Shown: one piece after another, positions 1 through 12,274 of the stretch
Layout: each line of letters begins with the position of its first letter
How positions within the stretch are numbered: the stretch's first letter is position 1
Assembly (NCBI GenBank): GCA_025093555.1
Contig: JAIWNF010000057.1
Span: 186,001 to 250,000, forward strand
Direction: 5' to 3'
Length of the DNA stretch: 64,000 nucleotides
Source: Circinella umbellata
Taxonomy: Eukaryota; Mucoromycota; Mucoromycetes; Mucorales; Lichtheimiaceae
The notes under the pieces: model-generated
What the model saw: the letters and a program-made list of their open reading frames with translations, nothing else
Told to the model about the DNA's origin: nothing
The model's database searches: none
Position numbers and translations under genes: made by a program

Positions 1-2157
1 ATGCTAATAATAAAAGCTTGCATAAGTACTACCAGGATCTGGCCCACTTTTTGCAAGACATCTTAAGTTACTGTATAAACATAAAAAAAACTCTTTTTAC
101 TTAATGGTAAAGCTATTTTATTGGTATTATTGCAATCTGATTAAACGACTTCAACATTTTTCACAGCACAATACCATTTTGTGATGTTGTCTCAACTTGA
201 TAGATATTATTGACATTTGAATTGATAATTGAGAAGAATATACATACCCACACTATTATTTCAATAAACTTTTCATTTATACTGTAGGTATTAAAAATTA
301 TTGAAGGATACCTTCATTGTATATACCCCAAGATGGTAAATCAAATCCTTTGAATTGAATGACTGGTACTTGAATCAATCAATTTTTTTTTTTTACGTCA
401 GAGAGATATTTCCTACCTATAAAAGATCAACAATCGGACAGACTTGATGACAGAAAAAAAAATCCACGTTCGTATCCACGAGCTATCATAACGAAGAATA
501 TTCGTAGAAACGAAAATATTAAATAAACAAGTTTTGTTTTTCCTTTTTAGCTGAAAGATCGTAAAATAATATGCTCATTAATTTCTCAAGTGGCTAATTA
601 GTAACTGACACCAGCAGTAGCAATCGTATATAAAAGATATACTGAGGAGGACCACGGCAAATACTTGTTCGTGTTGCTCCTTAGCACCTGTACATATGTG
701 AGCATAATTTAAATGGGTAGTAGCGTTTTGTGACATTAAGAGTTAAAATAAGCTAACTATCAACAGCATTCGATGTAAATGTATATTATCATTTATATGT
801 ACATTTCATCGAACAAACCGTGATTTTTCGGACATGAGTAAATCTTCCAAGATTCACACTGCGGTAGAGCACTATTATGCTATAAAAAAGTGTACATAAA
901 AAAATGAAATCACCATAACCATAAGAATATTCTATTAGATGTTGCTCTGATGTTAACAAAAGTAATAAAGTATTTATTGCTGTAGATGTGATGTAGTTGC
1001 TTTAGTTCTTTTTTTTCTTTTCGATGGTCCTGATATATCTATAGTTCGTCATGCCAAATGTACTTAATTTCAATTATGTGAATAAGCTTGATTTTACCAG
1101 AGATACGCCCTCAAACTCGTATGCTTCTTAGTACACTTATGGACAAAAAATAATATTTGTGATACCCTTGATCATTTGAGCTTTACACTTTCATTAATGT
1201 TGTTCTATAGTAAGAAAGACACTACATAGACTCCAAGAAACAAGATAGTGCGTAAAATCTTTCATTCGCCCCAGAACTTTGAACAATTCTGTTGTCGAAT
1301 GAAGACTGAGTATAAGATATCCTTTATCGCGCTACGTATAAGGTCTGTAAGAGTGTGATTAGAAACAATCGTAGAAACCTCTGATTTCGCAAGAAATACA
1401 ACTATTTCTTCATTAATTATGTTACTATATAACATTCTACTTATCCTATATATCAAATTGTTTTAGTAGTGTAATAACCAATATAAATTGCTACAAAAAT
1501 ACTTTTAGTTTGAGTTGTATCCTTTTAATTTTTACCTGTTCTGTTATAAAATGATACATATTCACCGTTTTTATTAGGAAGACAAACAAGCTAAACGTAT
1601 TTTAATTTGAATATTTTGTATTGTCCGTAATAATTGTAATAATGTGTATAGAATAAAGCGAAAAAAAAAAATAGAATTCCGCGAGCTACGTATTATAGAT
1701 AATTTAAAGATCCAGAAGAAAGAAAGCTGGGAGAGATATTATGGTATTCAACATTTCAAAAAGCTGAACTAATCAACTGCTATCATAATCACATTAAAGT
1801 TTGTGTGCTACTCCTATTCGTGTGCTACAACTGTTTAACGTTCCACAAAAAGGAAGAACAATAACAGCTTGTATGTGTGGTATGATATGCCAGTTGAATG
1901 ACCTTAGCAATGGTTAATAGCAAGTTGTTTGAAAGATTTAAATCAACGTAATATCTACAAAAAAAGGCTCTTGTTATAATAAACGCAAGTTACACATTTT
2001 TTCATACAAATTTTGAATTCATGTTTACAAAGTATAAAGCTGAATTGTTGACAACTTTACATTTTTATTGATACGGTCATTTATTGTTATAATTCGTGTA
2101 ATAAGTATTTTAAAGTTAAATATACAGTATATCAATCAAGAAGTTTATGACCGAAGA
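1..2157. other. Intergenic, AT-rich
   Basis: I see no convincing gene here. Open frames are short, carry no recognisable domain and are broken by A/T tracts. The only structured element I noticed is an imperfect hairpin at 769-813, listed separately. The right part should hold the 3' UTR of the minus-strand hydrolase gene that ends at 2158. Confidence 0.6.
769..813. repeat. Imperfect inverted repeat (hairpin)
   Basis: The arms begin with TTCGATG and end with CATCGAA. They continue inward as AAATGT and ACATTT and then ATAT on both sides, with one or two unpaired bases per arm. The stem is about 18 bp around a short AT loop. It lies in intergenic DNA and its function is unknown. Confidence 0.6.
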
Positions 2158-3961
2158 TTATTTTGCCTGATATTGTTTATTTTTCTTTTGAACTTGCTTT
2201 ACAATTTCTGTCAAGATAGACATGCTTCGACCATCGGGAGATTGAAATGATGGAATGCCGTTCATATGATAAGCAAATCCGATTTTCAATTCATCGCTCC
2301 ATAAAAATGTAGAACCACCAAGACCTGGCCAACCAACAAATTGTACATCTTCCACCAAAAATTCGTTATGATTACCCCAGCCTCCTTTAAGAAATTTTAT
2401 TGGTCGTTTTAAAAATACATCAAAGTCCAATGGGGCTTGTTCAGTTACCAAAGCATATGTATTAGGGTTTAAAAGATCCGGTTCACCCTTCACAATTGCC
2501 TTGCCTCCATTTGCCATCATTGCAGCCAATTTGGCAATCTAAGAAATAAGTAATAATCAGATTATATATAATGGTTATGAGTATACACGGGTAATTTTTA
2601 AAGAAAAAACCACGGGCAATACAAGACAGGTAAATACGTTAACTTTATATAACAATAGTTGATAGCACTTACTGAACGAGCATTTGTATGGCCAGAATAG
2701 GAAGGACTTTCAATTCTACGTATTGCAAGAATGCCACTTTCGACAGATGGTGTTTTGTTAGGGTAAGTCCCAAATGTTTTGACAAAGTTTTCATCAGGAT
2801 TCCATACGGCTTTGATAAAATTCACAAAACCCAATTCCCTCATTGCAAGATAGAGTTCGATCAACGGTGCAGTTCCATAAAAAGGACTAATACGTTCATC
2901 ATATTCTTCTTGATATGGTCGCAGGTACCATTCAATATCATACTTTTTGTTGAATTCAGCAGCAACGTCATTCACTGTAACACCGGCTACTCTTTTCAAA
3001 ATTTCATTGATATACCATCCGCGGGTTGCTGCATGATAACTGCGTGTTCGAACTCCTCCAAAAGCGTGTGGCTGTGAAGCCAAGATACGAGAGAAACGTT
3101 CAGAATCTTCGGCCTCGGCAAATGTAATGCCGTTTTCCAAATAATTCACGCCTGCAGCATGTTGCATCTAATAAGAAGTAAAAAAGTATTACTGCATCAA
3201 TAACTGACATCATTTATATATTTTTTCTTTTACGAATTTCCAGTTGTGAGAATATAAAATGATAACTAATTCTTTTTTTTTTATACCAAATCGCTTAGTG
3301 TAACATTCTCCTTATTGCCTTGGGCAAATTCAGGCCAATATGTTGAAATTTTTTCTTCATAATCCAAAACACCTTTTTCTATAAATTGAGCGACCACGAT
3401 CGACGTCTAAGTGATTACAGCACAAGGAGGCTGAGTATATATATTTCTTTCGTATGACAGAGATCAATTATCTCGACAAATAGGGTGGCGTATACGTGAC
3501 AAAAAATAAAACATACTTACCAGAGCCTTTGTACTTGAGAAAACCATTTGTAAGGTTTTATTGGTGTAAGGGATTTTTTTTACTGGGTCTTGCCAACCAC
3601 CTTGAATATCCAAAACCAACTCACCATCAACATACGCGGCTGTGGCTGCACCTACTTCTTCGCCAGTATAAAAGTTATTCTTGAATACATTTTCAGCAGA
3701 AATATAATCTTCATGAACATATCCATTAAACTGGAAATCATAAAGTCGGTCGCATCGGTATCCAAATACTGAACATGTCCAGGGGCTATATGGGCCACCA
3801 GTAACATATCGCTTTAGGGCAATTGATCCTAATACGATTCCGGCCGTTGTCAATTGAACCACCACTTTTTTAAATACAGAATGTGGTGTTCTTTTTGTCG
3901 TTGTGTCATTTTCAATTTTCCCAGGTAAAACTGTGGGCTGACCCTCTTTACTCGTTGTCAT
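2158..3961 (-). CDS. Serine beta-lactamase-related hydrolase (class C/LACTB type)
   Basis: Four exons (3961-3521, 3406-3287, 3167-2673, 2538-2158) give 478 residues. This is the serine beta-lactamase/esterase family (class C, LACTB/EstB-like), whose fungal members are hydrolases or esterases, often of unknown substrate. The catalytic SxxK motif is visible as FSSTKAL near residues 142-148, at the end of exon 1. The second exon ends NVTLSDL and joins MQHAAGV, the family's 'T-L-x-x-L-x-x-H-x-x-G' region. The tyrosine motif is SYHAATRGW, and a Gly-rich GWPGLGG segment stands where the family's HTG/HPG loop lies. One hydrophobic segment near residues 32-46 suggests membrane anchoring. The start is the first in-frame ATG, followed by a polar N-terminus. 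The family is clear; substrate and location are inferred. Confidence 0.9.
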
Positions 3962-5662
3962 ATTTTTCTTCTAAAAAAAAAAGAATTTGAAAGAGAGAGA
4001 AATATATAGATATCCGCCCTGAAAAAAACAGGACCCTTGATATTTATACTATCTCCATGATTTTTTTTACCCTCCAAAGATTAGCATTACGTGACACAAA
4101 CTGGTGATTAAAGCTTTATGTTTCAAGGTGGTTATTTATAATGTAAGCATGTACATTTTTACTATGAGTCAAGATAAAAATAGACATGTTGTACCGGTCA
4201 ACACTGAAGGCAATGTAATATGAGCTTACTAATATATATTTGAAAGTAGAAATAATAATAATTCCGCACTTAATAAAACTTGTTAACAACAGCTTCCTGA
4301 TAACTGGATTTGGTGTTACACTATTGAACTTACGAATCAAAGTGATCATGAATTTATACTATTTTATGCACTATCACTCATGCTTAATAATCATATAAGA
4401 AGAACAGTTAAATAATTATTTTCTTCTTTCTTTATTAACTGGCTTTATTATGTGAGGAGGTCAACATCTTTCGCTATCAACGAGCGCAATGAAATTTGTA
4501 CTAGAAAGAAGAGGTAAAAAAATTATCTCATACCTATTTATATAACAAGCTTCTTTTGGATATTCAAAAATTTGAGTTTTACTCGACTACAGTATTATCG
4601 TCGTTTTTTCGATTGTCTTTTTTTTTTTGCAACCCGTATATAATCATCGGATCTTCTTAATTTTCTCATCATATTTCTTGTAATTCATTTATTTTCTGAA
4701 TAATTTTTGTTTTGTTGCATTGTTTACTAATTCTGTAAGATCTCAGTATACTATCCTTACTGTTACTGTTATGTTTCCCGAAAAGGTTTGTCTGCTTTCT
4801 ATTCCATTTTTTTTTTGAGGTGGGACACTTGGAAGCAGGAGTGGAACAATAAGAGCTTGGGAGGCATGGATTGATGTAGCTCTGGTCAAGTATATTTCAT
4901 CTGGTTACAAAATATTCTCCACTGCATATTAATACTAACATTTGCTTTTCAATGTGTTTGTGTCTATTATAATCAAACAAAAGTGGTACTATTTTTATTC
5001 AGTTCATATTGAGAGCAACACACAGCTTTTGTTTGCAAAACTTTAACTGGTAAACCTTGTAATCTTGTATTAATGACTAATAAACAAACGAAAAGTTTTC
5101 TCCTGTGTATTTTCTTGAATAACATCAAAGCAAATGTACTCTGTGGCTTTGTCTTTGTACAATATTTAGCATCTAACAACTAAAAATTCTAGTAGTATAT
5201 ATACATATTATTCCGTCCACTTATTGTCATTCATGTAATCTCGGTACTCATAAACCTTGTATGTACAGCGATATGATACACGCTCTCCAAAAGTCATTAG
5301 TGATTATTTTAGTATATATATGTTTCTCGTAAGTCCATGTATCAATTTCTTTTTGCAGACCATTTTCTTATAATGTTATCATATTGCGTAACTTATAGCA
5401 CATTGTATTAAGAGTTGCATTTTCTTATTCTCTTTAATAGCATTAAATAAATAAGTGAAGGTTTCCATGATTATATTTTATCACTGTAGAAATAAAACTA
5501 TGTAACGCATGATGGAGGCGAAAGTGATTATTCGAAACTGTCGAAAAATTTCGAATTCAGCTGATTGTATGGTCCGAGCTTCGAAGGGAGCGGGTAGTGT
5601 ACTATAGCGTGTGCAGGCGGAATACTTTGAAACTTCCTCTTTCGTTGGTATAAGAAATCGAA
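3962..5662. other. Intergenic region with divergent promoters
   Basis: This separates the minus-strand hydrolase start (3961) from the plus-strand eL39 start (5663), so it should hold both promoters. No coding region is supported. The eL39-proximal 150 bases are less AT-rich and carry TTCGAA sites and a CT-rich stretch (TTCCTCTTTC) just before the start. Confidence 0.6.
5531..5585 (+). promoter_or_regulatory. Cluster of TTCGAA palindromes before eL39
   Basis: The 6-bp palindrome TTCGAA occurs at 5531-5536, 5550-5555 and 5580-5585, with a related TCGAAA at 5541, all 78-132 bases before the eL39 start codon. The clustering and the ribosomal-protein promoter context suggest factor binding sites. 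The factor is unknown. Confidence 0.4.
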
Positions 5663-6170
5663 ATGGTAGGTAGAATTAAGAAAGATGGGAAAAAGAATAG
5701 ATAAATGGATGGATTCATTACGAAAAACGTTACAACAAAAACGCAAACGGATGGATGGATGAATTAGATGGATCGATTACGAAAAAAATATACGAACCGA
5801 TATAACGAAGGAAAAAAAAACCAGAAATACGATTCACATTCGCTAATTCACCAAAAATTCTATAATCTCATTTTTAGCCTTCCAACAAGTCGTTCAGAAC
5901 CAAGGTCAAGCTTGGCAAGAAGCAAAAGCAGAACCGTCCCCTTCCCCACTGGTTCCGCATGAAGACTGACACCAAGATCCGGTAATTATTATTATTTTTT
6001 TCAAAAAAACAAAAAACTTTTTGCATGAGGAACCTCCTTTTCATGTACTGTGAAATTAAAACAAAGTCTTTTGGAAATAATTATATTAACTGGGTAAAAA
6101 TTGAATTCATTTTTAAATTAGCTGGAACGCCAAGAGACGCAACTGGCGCCACACCAAGCTCAACCTTTAA
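5663..6170 (+). CDS. rpl39: 60S ribosomal protein eL39
   Basis: Three exons (5663-5665, 5878-5981, 6122-6170) encode a 51-residue protein, the standard eL39 length. eL39 lines the large-subunit exit tunnel. The first exon is only the ATG, followed at once by the splice donor GTAGGT; tiny first exons are typical of ribosomal protein genes. The body carries [20 protein letters not shown] and ends [15 protein letters not shown], near identical to eL39 across eukaryotes. Introns are 212 and 140 bases. I saw no snoRNA boxes in them. The gene is single-copy in this window and follows a TTCGAA-rich promoter. Confidence 0.97.
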
Positions 6171-8261
6171 AGAGGATTATCTTTTCTTTTTTATTTGTGT
6201 ACTGAGCGAAAAAATGAACAACTCGGAGCAACATATAGTCAAGACATGCTTGTTGTAGATTAATTTTCTTATGATTTTTTTTATATTATATTAAAGAAAT
6301 ACACACAAGTTCTCTTTTCTAGCTCTTTCTCTATTTATATAATGTTTTATCGACGATATCTTACTTGTTGCGGGGATAAGGTTTATCACACACATCATTA
6401 TGACAGTAACTGGGAAAAATGGGGTGGGGTGTTATGAAAAGGCTGAACAAGGATCATGGGAAAGAAGAACAAATTAGTTGGTATATTATCATTATCAAGT
6501 TAAATATACCGAAAAAGGGGTGTTATTGGGTTTATAAGCTGTTACGCTTGCTGATTGAAAAGGATCGAAAAGACAATAATTGCTTGTTGCTTTTTACACA
6601 TATATTTCTCAAATTTTCTTTTATATATATAATAATATCTTTGGCTTTTCGGTTGTTTATAAAACCTGTATATAATATATGCACACTCTGTCATTTGAGA
6701 TACTCTATATATTCCAAAAAATTACTGTCCACGAAAAAGTGGGTGTCAATCGACTTTACTTCTGAGTCTGTCAGGAAAATCATTATATTAAGAAAAAGTC
6801 GAAATGGTCCTTGCGCGAAGAGCAGCACAGAAATACTAGATAGATACTCTGCTTATAGTATATGAGTTATTATCATTTCCTCTATTATATTGCACATAGC
6901 TGAACATGTTTACCGAGGACTCGTCCATCCACCGAAAGACATAAGGAACTTGAGAGAAAATTTATTGAAAGTATGACTTAATCTATAAAGACTATTGGTC
7001 ACAGACCTCCGAAGCATTATAGTAATAATAGCAATAAAAAAAACAATATGTTACTGCCTGATTCAATAGATGTTCCAAACATATCATGACCCCTGGCAAA
7101 CTTACTTTTCCTTTCATAGAAAAAAATCAATCCTAGATCGTCAGCTGTTCCATAGATACATCAACAACCATAACATACGAAATGAAACGAAATATCTCAA
7201 AGTAAAGCTAATTATGATTCAAATCCAAATTTTTATTATACAAAAAGTTAAAAAAACAAACAAATAAATTTCTCAATGGTTATTCAAGAGGAAGAAAAAT
7301 GACCAAACAAAAAACGATATTTCTAAAGAGAGCATACATATTCATCCTAACTCAATATTCGGGGACAAATTGATACGTATCGAAAATCTTTACGTATTGG
7401 TAAGATAAAAACAAATGAAGGTGCTTCCGTGGAAAATCAAAGAACTTTATTACATGCGAAAGATTGAAAAATATTAGAAAGATGACAAAAACTAATATCA
7501 TACAAAATAATCTATCACGATTAAGAAAATATATATATTGGATATAGAATATACGATCTGTTCTAAAGATGAAACTACATAATACTACATCTACTGCTCT
7601 GGATTATGTACTGCATACTAGATATATATAGTAGTTTTTTGGAGTGCCAATGCGTATTTTTAGTTGCATGTGCTACCAAATCTAGATCTGATGAGAACAA
7701 AAAATGGGAGTGGCAGGATTACTTAAAAAGAAGTTTGACAGAAATATTCTCAAGATTCATGGTTTGGTGTAAGGATGAAATATATGCTTGTATGTAAAGG
7801 ACGGTTTGCCAAGTATATTTCTTGAAACATGTAGACGAATTCTAACAAACATCAAAGCTTTTTCTTTTAAAGAACTGACCAAAGTTTTTCTGGTATTTAC
7901 AAATCCAAAAAGATCAACCATAGTAATGAAAACGTACTATAATGCCATGATATTCAACAAGTCAACAAATCACTGTGGGTATTGTTCATTATTTAGCTAG
8001 AATATGGACCTCCTTTTATATTTTACTTTCTACAGAATTATCCCTAGCACATACATGTACGACGTGATCACAATGGAGAAATTTCCTTATTTGAAATCCC
8101 TTTACATCACACTCCATTTTATTTTCTCATCCTTTTCCATGTTTTATACAAACTTGTAGTAATAATAAAATTTAGTAAGTAACAAAAGAAGGGGTACGTA
8201 TTATACAGTTGTCAAATAATAATAAAATCAGTCTCTTTCATTGACAGTATTAAATATTTTT
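6171..8261. other. Intergenic, up to the transposon insertion
   Basis: No gene is supported. The first 150 bases should be the eL39 3' UTR. A weakly protein-like stretch runs from about 7606 to 8000 but is broken by stops and frame changes and has no recognisable domain; it could be an old pseudogene. The right end (8262-8269) is the left copy of the target site duplication of the foldback element. Confidence 0.5.
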
Positions 8262-8269
8262 TTTATCAA
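8262..8269. repeat. Target site duplication, left copy
   Basis: TTTATCAA lies directly before the element's first base and is repeated exactly after its last base at 11193-11200. An 8-bp duplication is typical of hAT-type and some other cut-and-paste transposases. Confidence 0.85.
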
Positions 8270-9192
8270 GGGTAGTGCTACCTGTGCGATTTTTTTTTCT
8301 TAGCGGTGCGATTTTTTTCTCGCGGGTTTTAAATTGTAGTGGTACAGCGCAAACAGCCATAGCCAATCCTCTAGTGATATTACCAGTACAACTTCTCTTA
8401 CTAAACATACTTCATTAAGACTCATACATTTTTTTCTCTAAGTATAATAACTTCTTATGAATGATATTCGTTTTAATTAATTTTTTACACTATTGAAACC
8501 AACCTACTACAATTAATACGTAATATAGAATATACGTATAAATTTTTACTGTTCATTGATGATAACTTATCTACAGAAAGGAGATAATTTTCTTGAATTT
8601 TTTGATTAAAATGGCTATATTGGTGCGATTTTTCATTTTTTTTAAAAAAAAAATTATAAGTGCTTATCCGTGCGATTTTTTTGTCTGGGCGTAAAATATG
8701 AGAAAAAGCTGTGCGATTTTTTTTTACTTCTAAATGCCATAGCTAACAGTTTATCTGATAATGTAAAATTAGTCCACTAAAATATAATATAAAGGTATGT
8801 CGATAATGACTAGTTATTAGCACCAACTTGCTCGCATATTATACACAAAAAACAGATAATGCACTTGGATTATTTGATTAAAAACGGCTTTATTGGTAGT
8901 GCGGTGCGATTTTTTTTTTATTTTTTTAAAAAAAATTACAAGTGCTTATCCGTGCGATTTTTTTGTCTGGGCGTAAAATATGAGAAAAAGCTGTGCGATT
9001 TTTTTTTTACTTCTAAATGCCATAGCTAACAGTTTATTTGATAATGTAAAAGTAGTCTACCAAAATATATAATATAAAAACTTATGATTATTACTGGCCA
9101 TTAGCACCAACTTGCTCGTATATTATACACAAAAAAGAAGATAATACTCTTAGGTTATTTGATTAAAATGGCTTTACTTGTGCGATTTTTTT
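8270..9192 (+). repeat. Left arm of foldback element
   Basis: GTGCGAT followed by a T-tract begins at 8284, 8306, 8623, 8670, 8711, 8904, 8952, 8993 and 9180. Distances from the tip match those in the right arm exactly or within 1 bp through the seventh copy. The arm ends just after the last copy. Confidence 0.9.
8604..9160 (+). repeat. Two tandem units inside the left arm
   Basis: A unit of 272 then 285 bp repeats head to tail (8604-8875 and 8876-9160), with a third start at 9161. Each begins GATTAAAA, contains three GTGCGAT copies, the segment GTCTGGGCGTAAAATATGAG and CTTCTAAATGCCATAGC, and ends in a 'CACCAACTTGCTCG' region. The mirror image exists in the right arm. Confidence 0.85.
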
Positions 9193-10310
9193 TAGAAATG
9201 ATCTCCATGACTACATAGATCTTCTATTAACATAACTCATTATCTGTTCGATTTAACTTAATATTTTACATATTTCTTATAGTGTAATGTTCCAAGCCAA
9301 AACTGTATAAAACAATAAGCTGACTATATCCATTTGTAAATTCATTTTAATGGGAAAATCGTGGATATGGAGTTTTCCGTCTGAAGCCACGTGTGTCAAA
9401 GCGAGTCAAGAATCGTCTACTTTATTGCTCAACAGAGGTGCAACTGTATAGAAGCAGAGTCTGTCACTAGTCATTTATACTATCTATTTTCGAATGTACA
9501 TCATCAAACTTCATCTTATATAGGAAATGTGTAGCAAATTTTATATAATTCTGGAGCTTTAAACAGCACAACACTAATCAACAAAAATAGAAAATATCGT
9601 TTAAAAATGTTTTCATGGGCAGCATAACTCGTGGTACAGTACTTCAAACTACATTTACCTAACCGTGGATTAAGTACATGATGGGCATAAAGGTGGTCAG
9701 TAAATTAGGTAGTAACTTCTATAGTTTTTGCTATGATAGTACGTAATTGTGTCAATATCAAATAATAAATAGATACTGACTGGTGATACATATTTACAGA
9801 AGGAGCAGGTTGTAAAACAAATGAAGGTCAGAACGTTTTGCTTTATTTCTTGTGGAACATTTGCCAGGAAATGTTGTTTCAAGAATGGATGAGCACTGTT
9901 CATTTGTCGATCAGAAAATTCGAAAACATTTTAAATCAAGGTCTAGTATTGATATTATTCCCCACAGAAATTACTCATGTACGTATCTAGTCATCAAAGG
10001 ATGTCTCTTATATCTAACTAACACACTCGGAATGTTCTGATCATATGTACGTATGCATGTCAATTAACAATACTTCAAATTAGAGGGACATAAAACTAAC
10101 TATGTTTTTACTTTATGTGTCTCCTATCTACAATGATGCAACTGTTTTCTGAAGTAGTTTGAAGAATACTCAATACAATGCAGAAGATAATATTATTGAT
10201 TGTTGCTATATTGAAACCATTGTATTATCGTTGATAAGATCGACAAAATAATAATAAAATACCAAATAAATAGTTGCTGTTAATAAGATAATTCACGAAC
10301 CAGTGAGTTA
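9193..10310. other. Interior of foldback element
   Basis: This 1.1-kb unique stretch lies between the arms. No transposase motif is visible. The best frame is on the minus strand at 9697-9903 (68 codons), with a protein-like start (NSAHPFLKQHFLANVPQEIK) but no recognisable domain. It could be a scrap of a captured or ancestral gene. Confidence 0.6.
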
Positions 10311-11192
10311 GAAAAAAAATCGCACAAATAAAGCCATTTTAATCAAATAACCCAAGAGTATTATCTTCTTTTTTGTGAATAATATTGAGCAAGTCAGTGC
10401 TAATAACTAGTCATAATCGACATATCTTTATATTATATTTTAGTGGACTAATTTTACATTATCAGATAAACTGTTAGCTATGGCATTTAGAAGTAAAAAA
10501 AAAAATCGCACGGGTAAGCACTTGTAATTTTTTTTAAAAAAGATAAAAAAAATCGCACCGCACTACCAATAAAGCCGTTTTTAATCAAATAATCCAAGTG
10601 CATTATCTGTTTTTTGTGTATAATATGCGAGCAAGTTGGTGCTAATAACTAGTCATTATCGACATACCTTTATATTATATTTTAGTGGACTAATTTTACA
10701 TTATCAGATAAACTGTTAGCTATGGCATTTAGAAGTAAAAAAAAATCGCACAGCTTTTTCTCATATTTTACGCCCAGACAAAAAAATCGCACGGATAAGC
10801 ACTTATAATTTTTTTTTTAAAAAAAATGAAAAATCGCACCAATATAGCCATTTTAATCAAAAAATTCAAGAAAATTATCTCCTTTCTGTAGATAAGTTAT
10901 CATCAATGAACAGTAAAAATTTATACGTATATTCTATATTACGTATTAATTGTAGTAGGTTGGTTTCAATAGTGTAAAAAATTAATTAAAACGAATATCA
11001 TTCATAAGAAGTTATTATACTTAGAGAAAAAAATGTATGAGTCTTAATGAAGTATGTTTGGTAAGAGAAGTCGTACTGGTAATATCACTAGAGGATTGGC
11101 TATGGCTGTTTGCACTGTACCACTACAATGTAAAACCCGCGAGAAAAAAATCGCACCGCTAAGAAAAAAAAATCGCACAGGTAGCACTACCC
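10311..11192 (-). repeat. Right arm of foldback element
   Basis: This is the inverted copy of 8270-9192. ATCGCAC cores lie at 10319, 10505, 10552, 10745, 10786, 10833, 11150 and 11172. It is about 41-43 bp shorter than the left arm because one inner segment between two motif copies is missing near 10505. Confidence 0.9.
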
Positions 11193-11200
11193 TTTATCAA
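11193..11200. repeat. Target site duplication, right copy
   Basis: TTTATCAA, identical to 8262-8269. Confidence 0.85.
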
Positions 11201-11566
11201 TCACTTAATACTTATAAGAAAACAATATTATTATTATTTTATACAAATTGTTATTATCGCTTATTAAGACTAACAGTTTCTAGTATTATCTCTCTTTTTT
11301 TTTTCTTTATCGAGCAAACAAATTTTATATCTTTGTTGATGCTTCAAGTGGGATCAAAAAACAAATAAAACATTTAGTCATAATCAATCCTAACTATCCT
11401 TCGTGTAATAATGTGTATCTTTGTTGTATGTTGAAGTGTTTACAATTGTGCAAAGTGATGAATATTCTTAGTTATTGTTGTTATAGTTGTTATTATAGTG
11501 AAAATGTAATTAAAAACGGTAAAAGAAGCAGTTGGCGAGATGGAGAGGAAGAGGTGATTGATCCAT
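11201..11566. other. Spacer between transposon and ATG8 3' end
   Basis: AT-rich sequence without a supported gene. It probably contains the ATG8 3' UTR, so the transposon sits only about 370 bases beyond the ATG8 stop. Confidence 0.6.

Positions 11567-12274
<708 letters not shown>

Larger units (their letters stand above)
8270..11192. mobile_element. Foldback DNA transposon, non-autonomous
   Basis: The element is 2,923 bp. Its ends are perfectly inverted: it starts GGGTAGTGCTACC and ends GGTAGCACTACCC. Arms of about 0.9 kb (8270-9192 and 10311-11192) are inverted copies, and the insertion is flanked by the 8-bp direct repeat TTTATCAA. In a sample of about 80 bp near the ends I counted three mismatches between arms, so the insertion or arm homogenisation is fairly recent. 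A GTGCGAT + T-tract motif recurs 9 times in the left arm and 8 times, inverted, in the right. The 1.1-kb interior has no open frame above 70 codons, so the element carries no transposase and must be moved in trans. The TSD length fits hAT or Merlin-like families, but the tip sequence does not let me assign one. Confidence 0.92.

Noticed and set aside
7606..8000. Possible gene from two overlapping short frames
   Set aside because: Stops and frame breaks interrupt it, no splice sites join the parts, and no domain is recognisable.
8284..9186. CRISPR-like array from the repeated GTGCGATTTTT motif
   Set aside because: Spacing is irregular (22 to 317 bases), the motif is mirrored in an inverted arm, and the genome is eukaryotic. 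It is subterminal transposon structure.
11054..11368. 104-codon plus-strand open frame
   Set aside because: It lies across the transposon's right arm and flank, is composed of arm repeats and has no domain.
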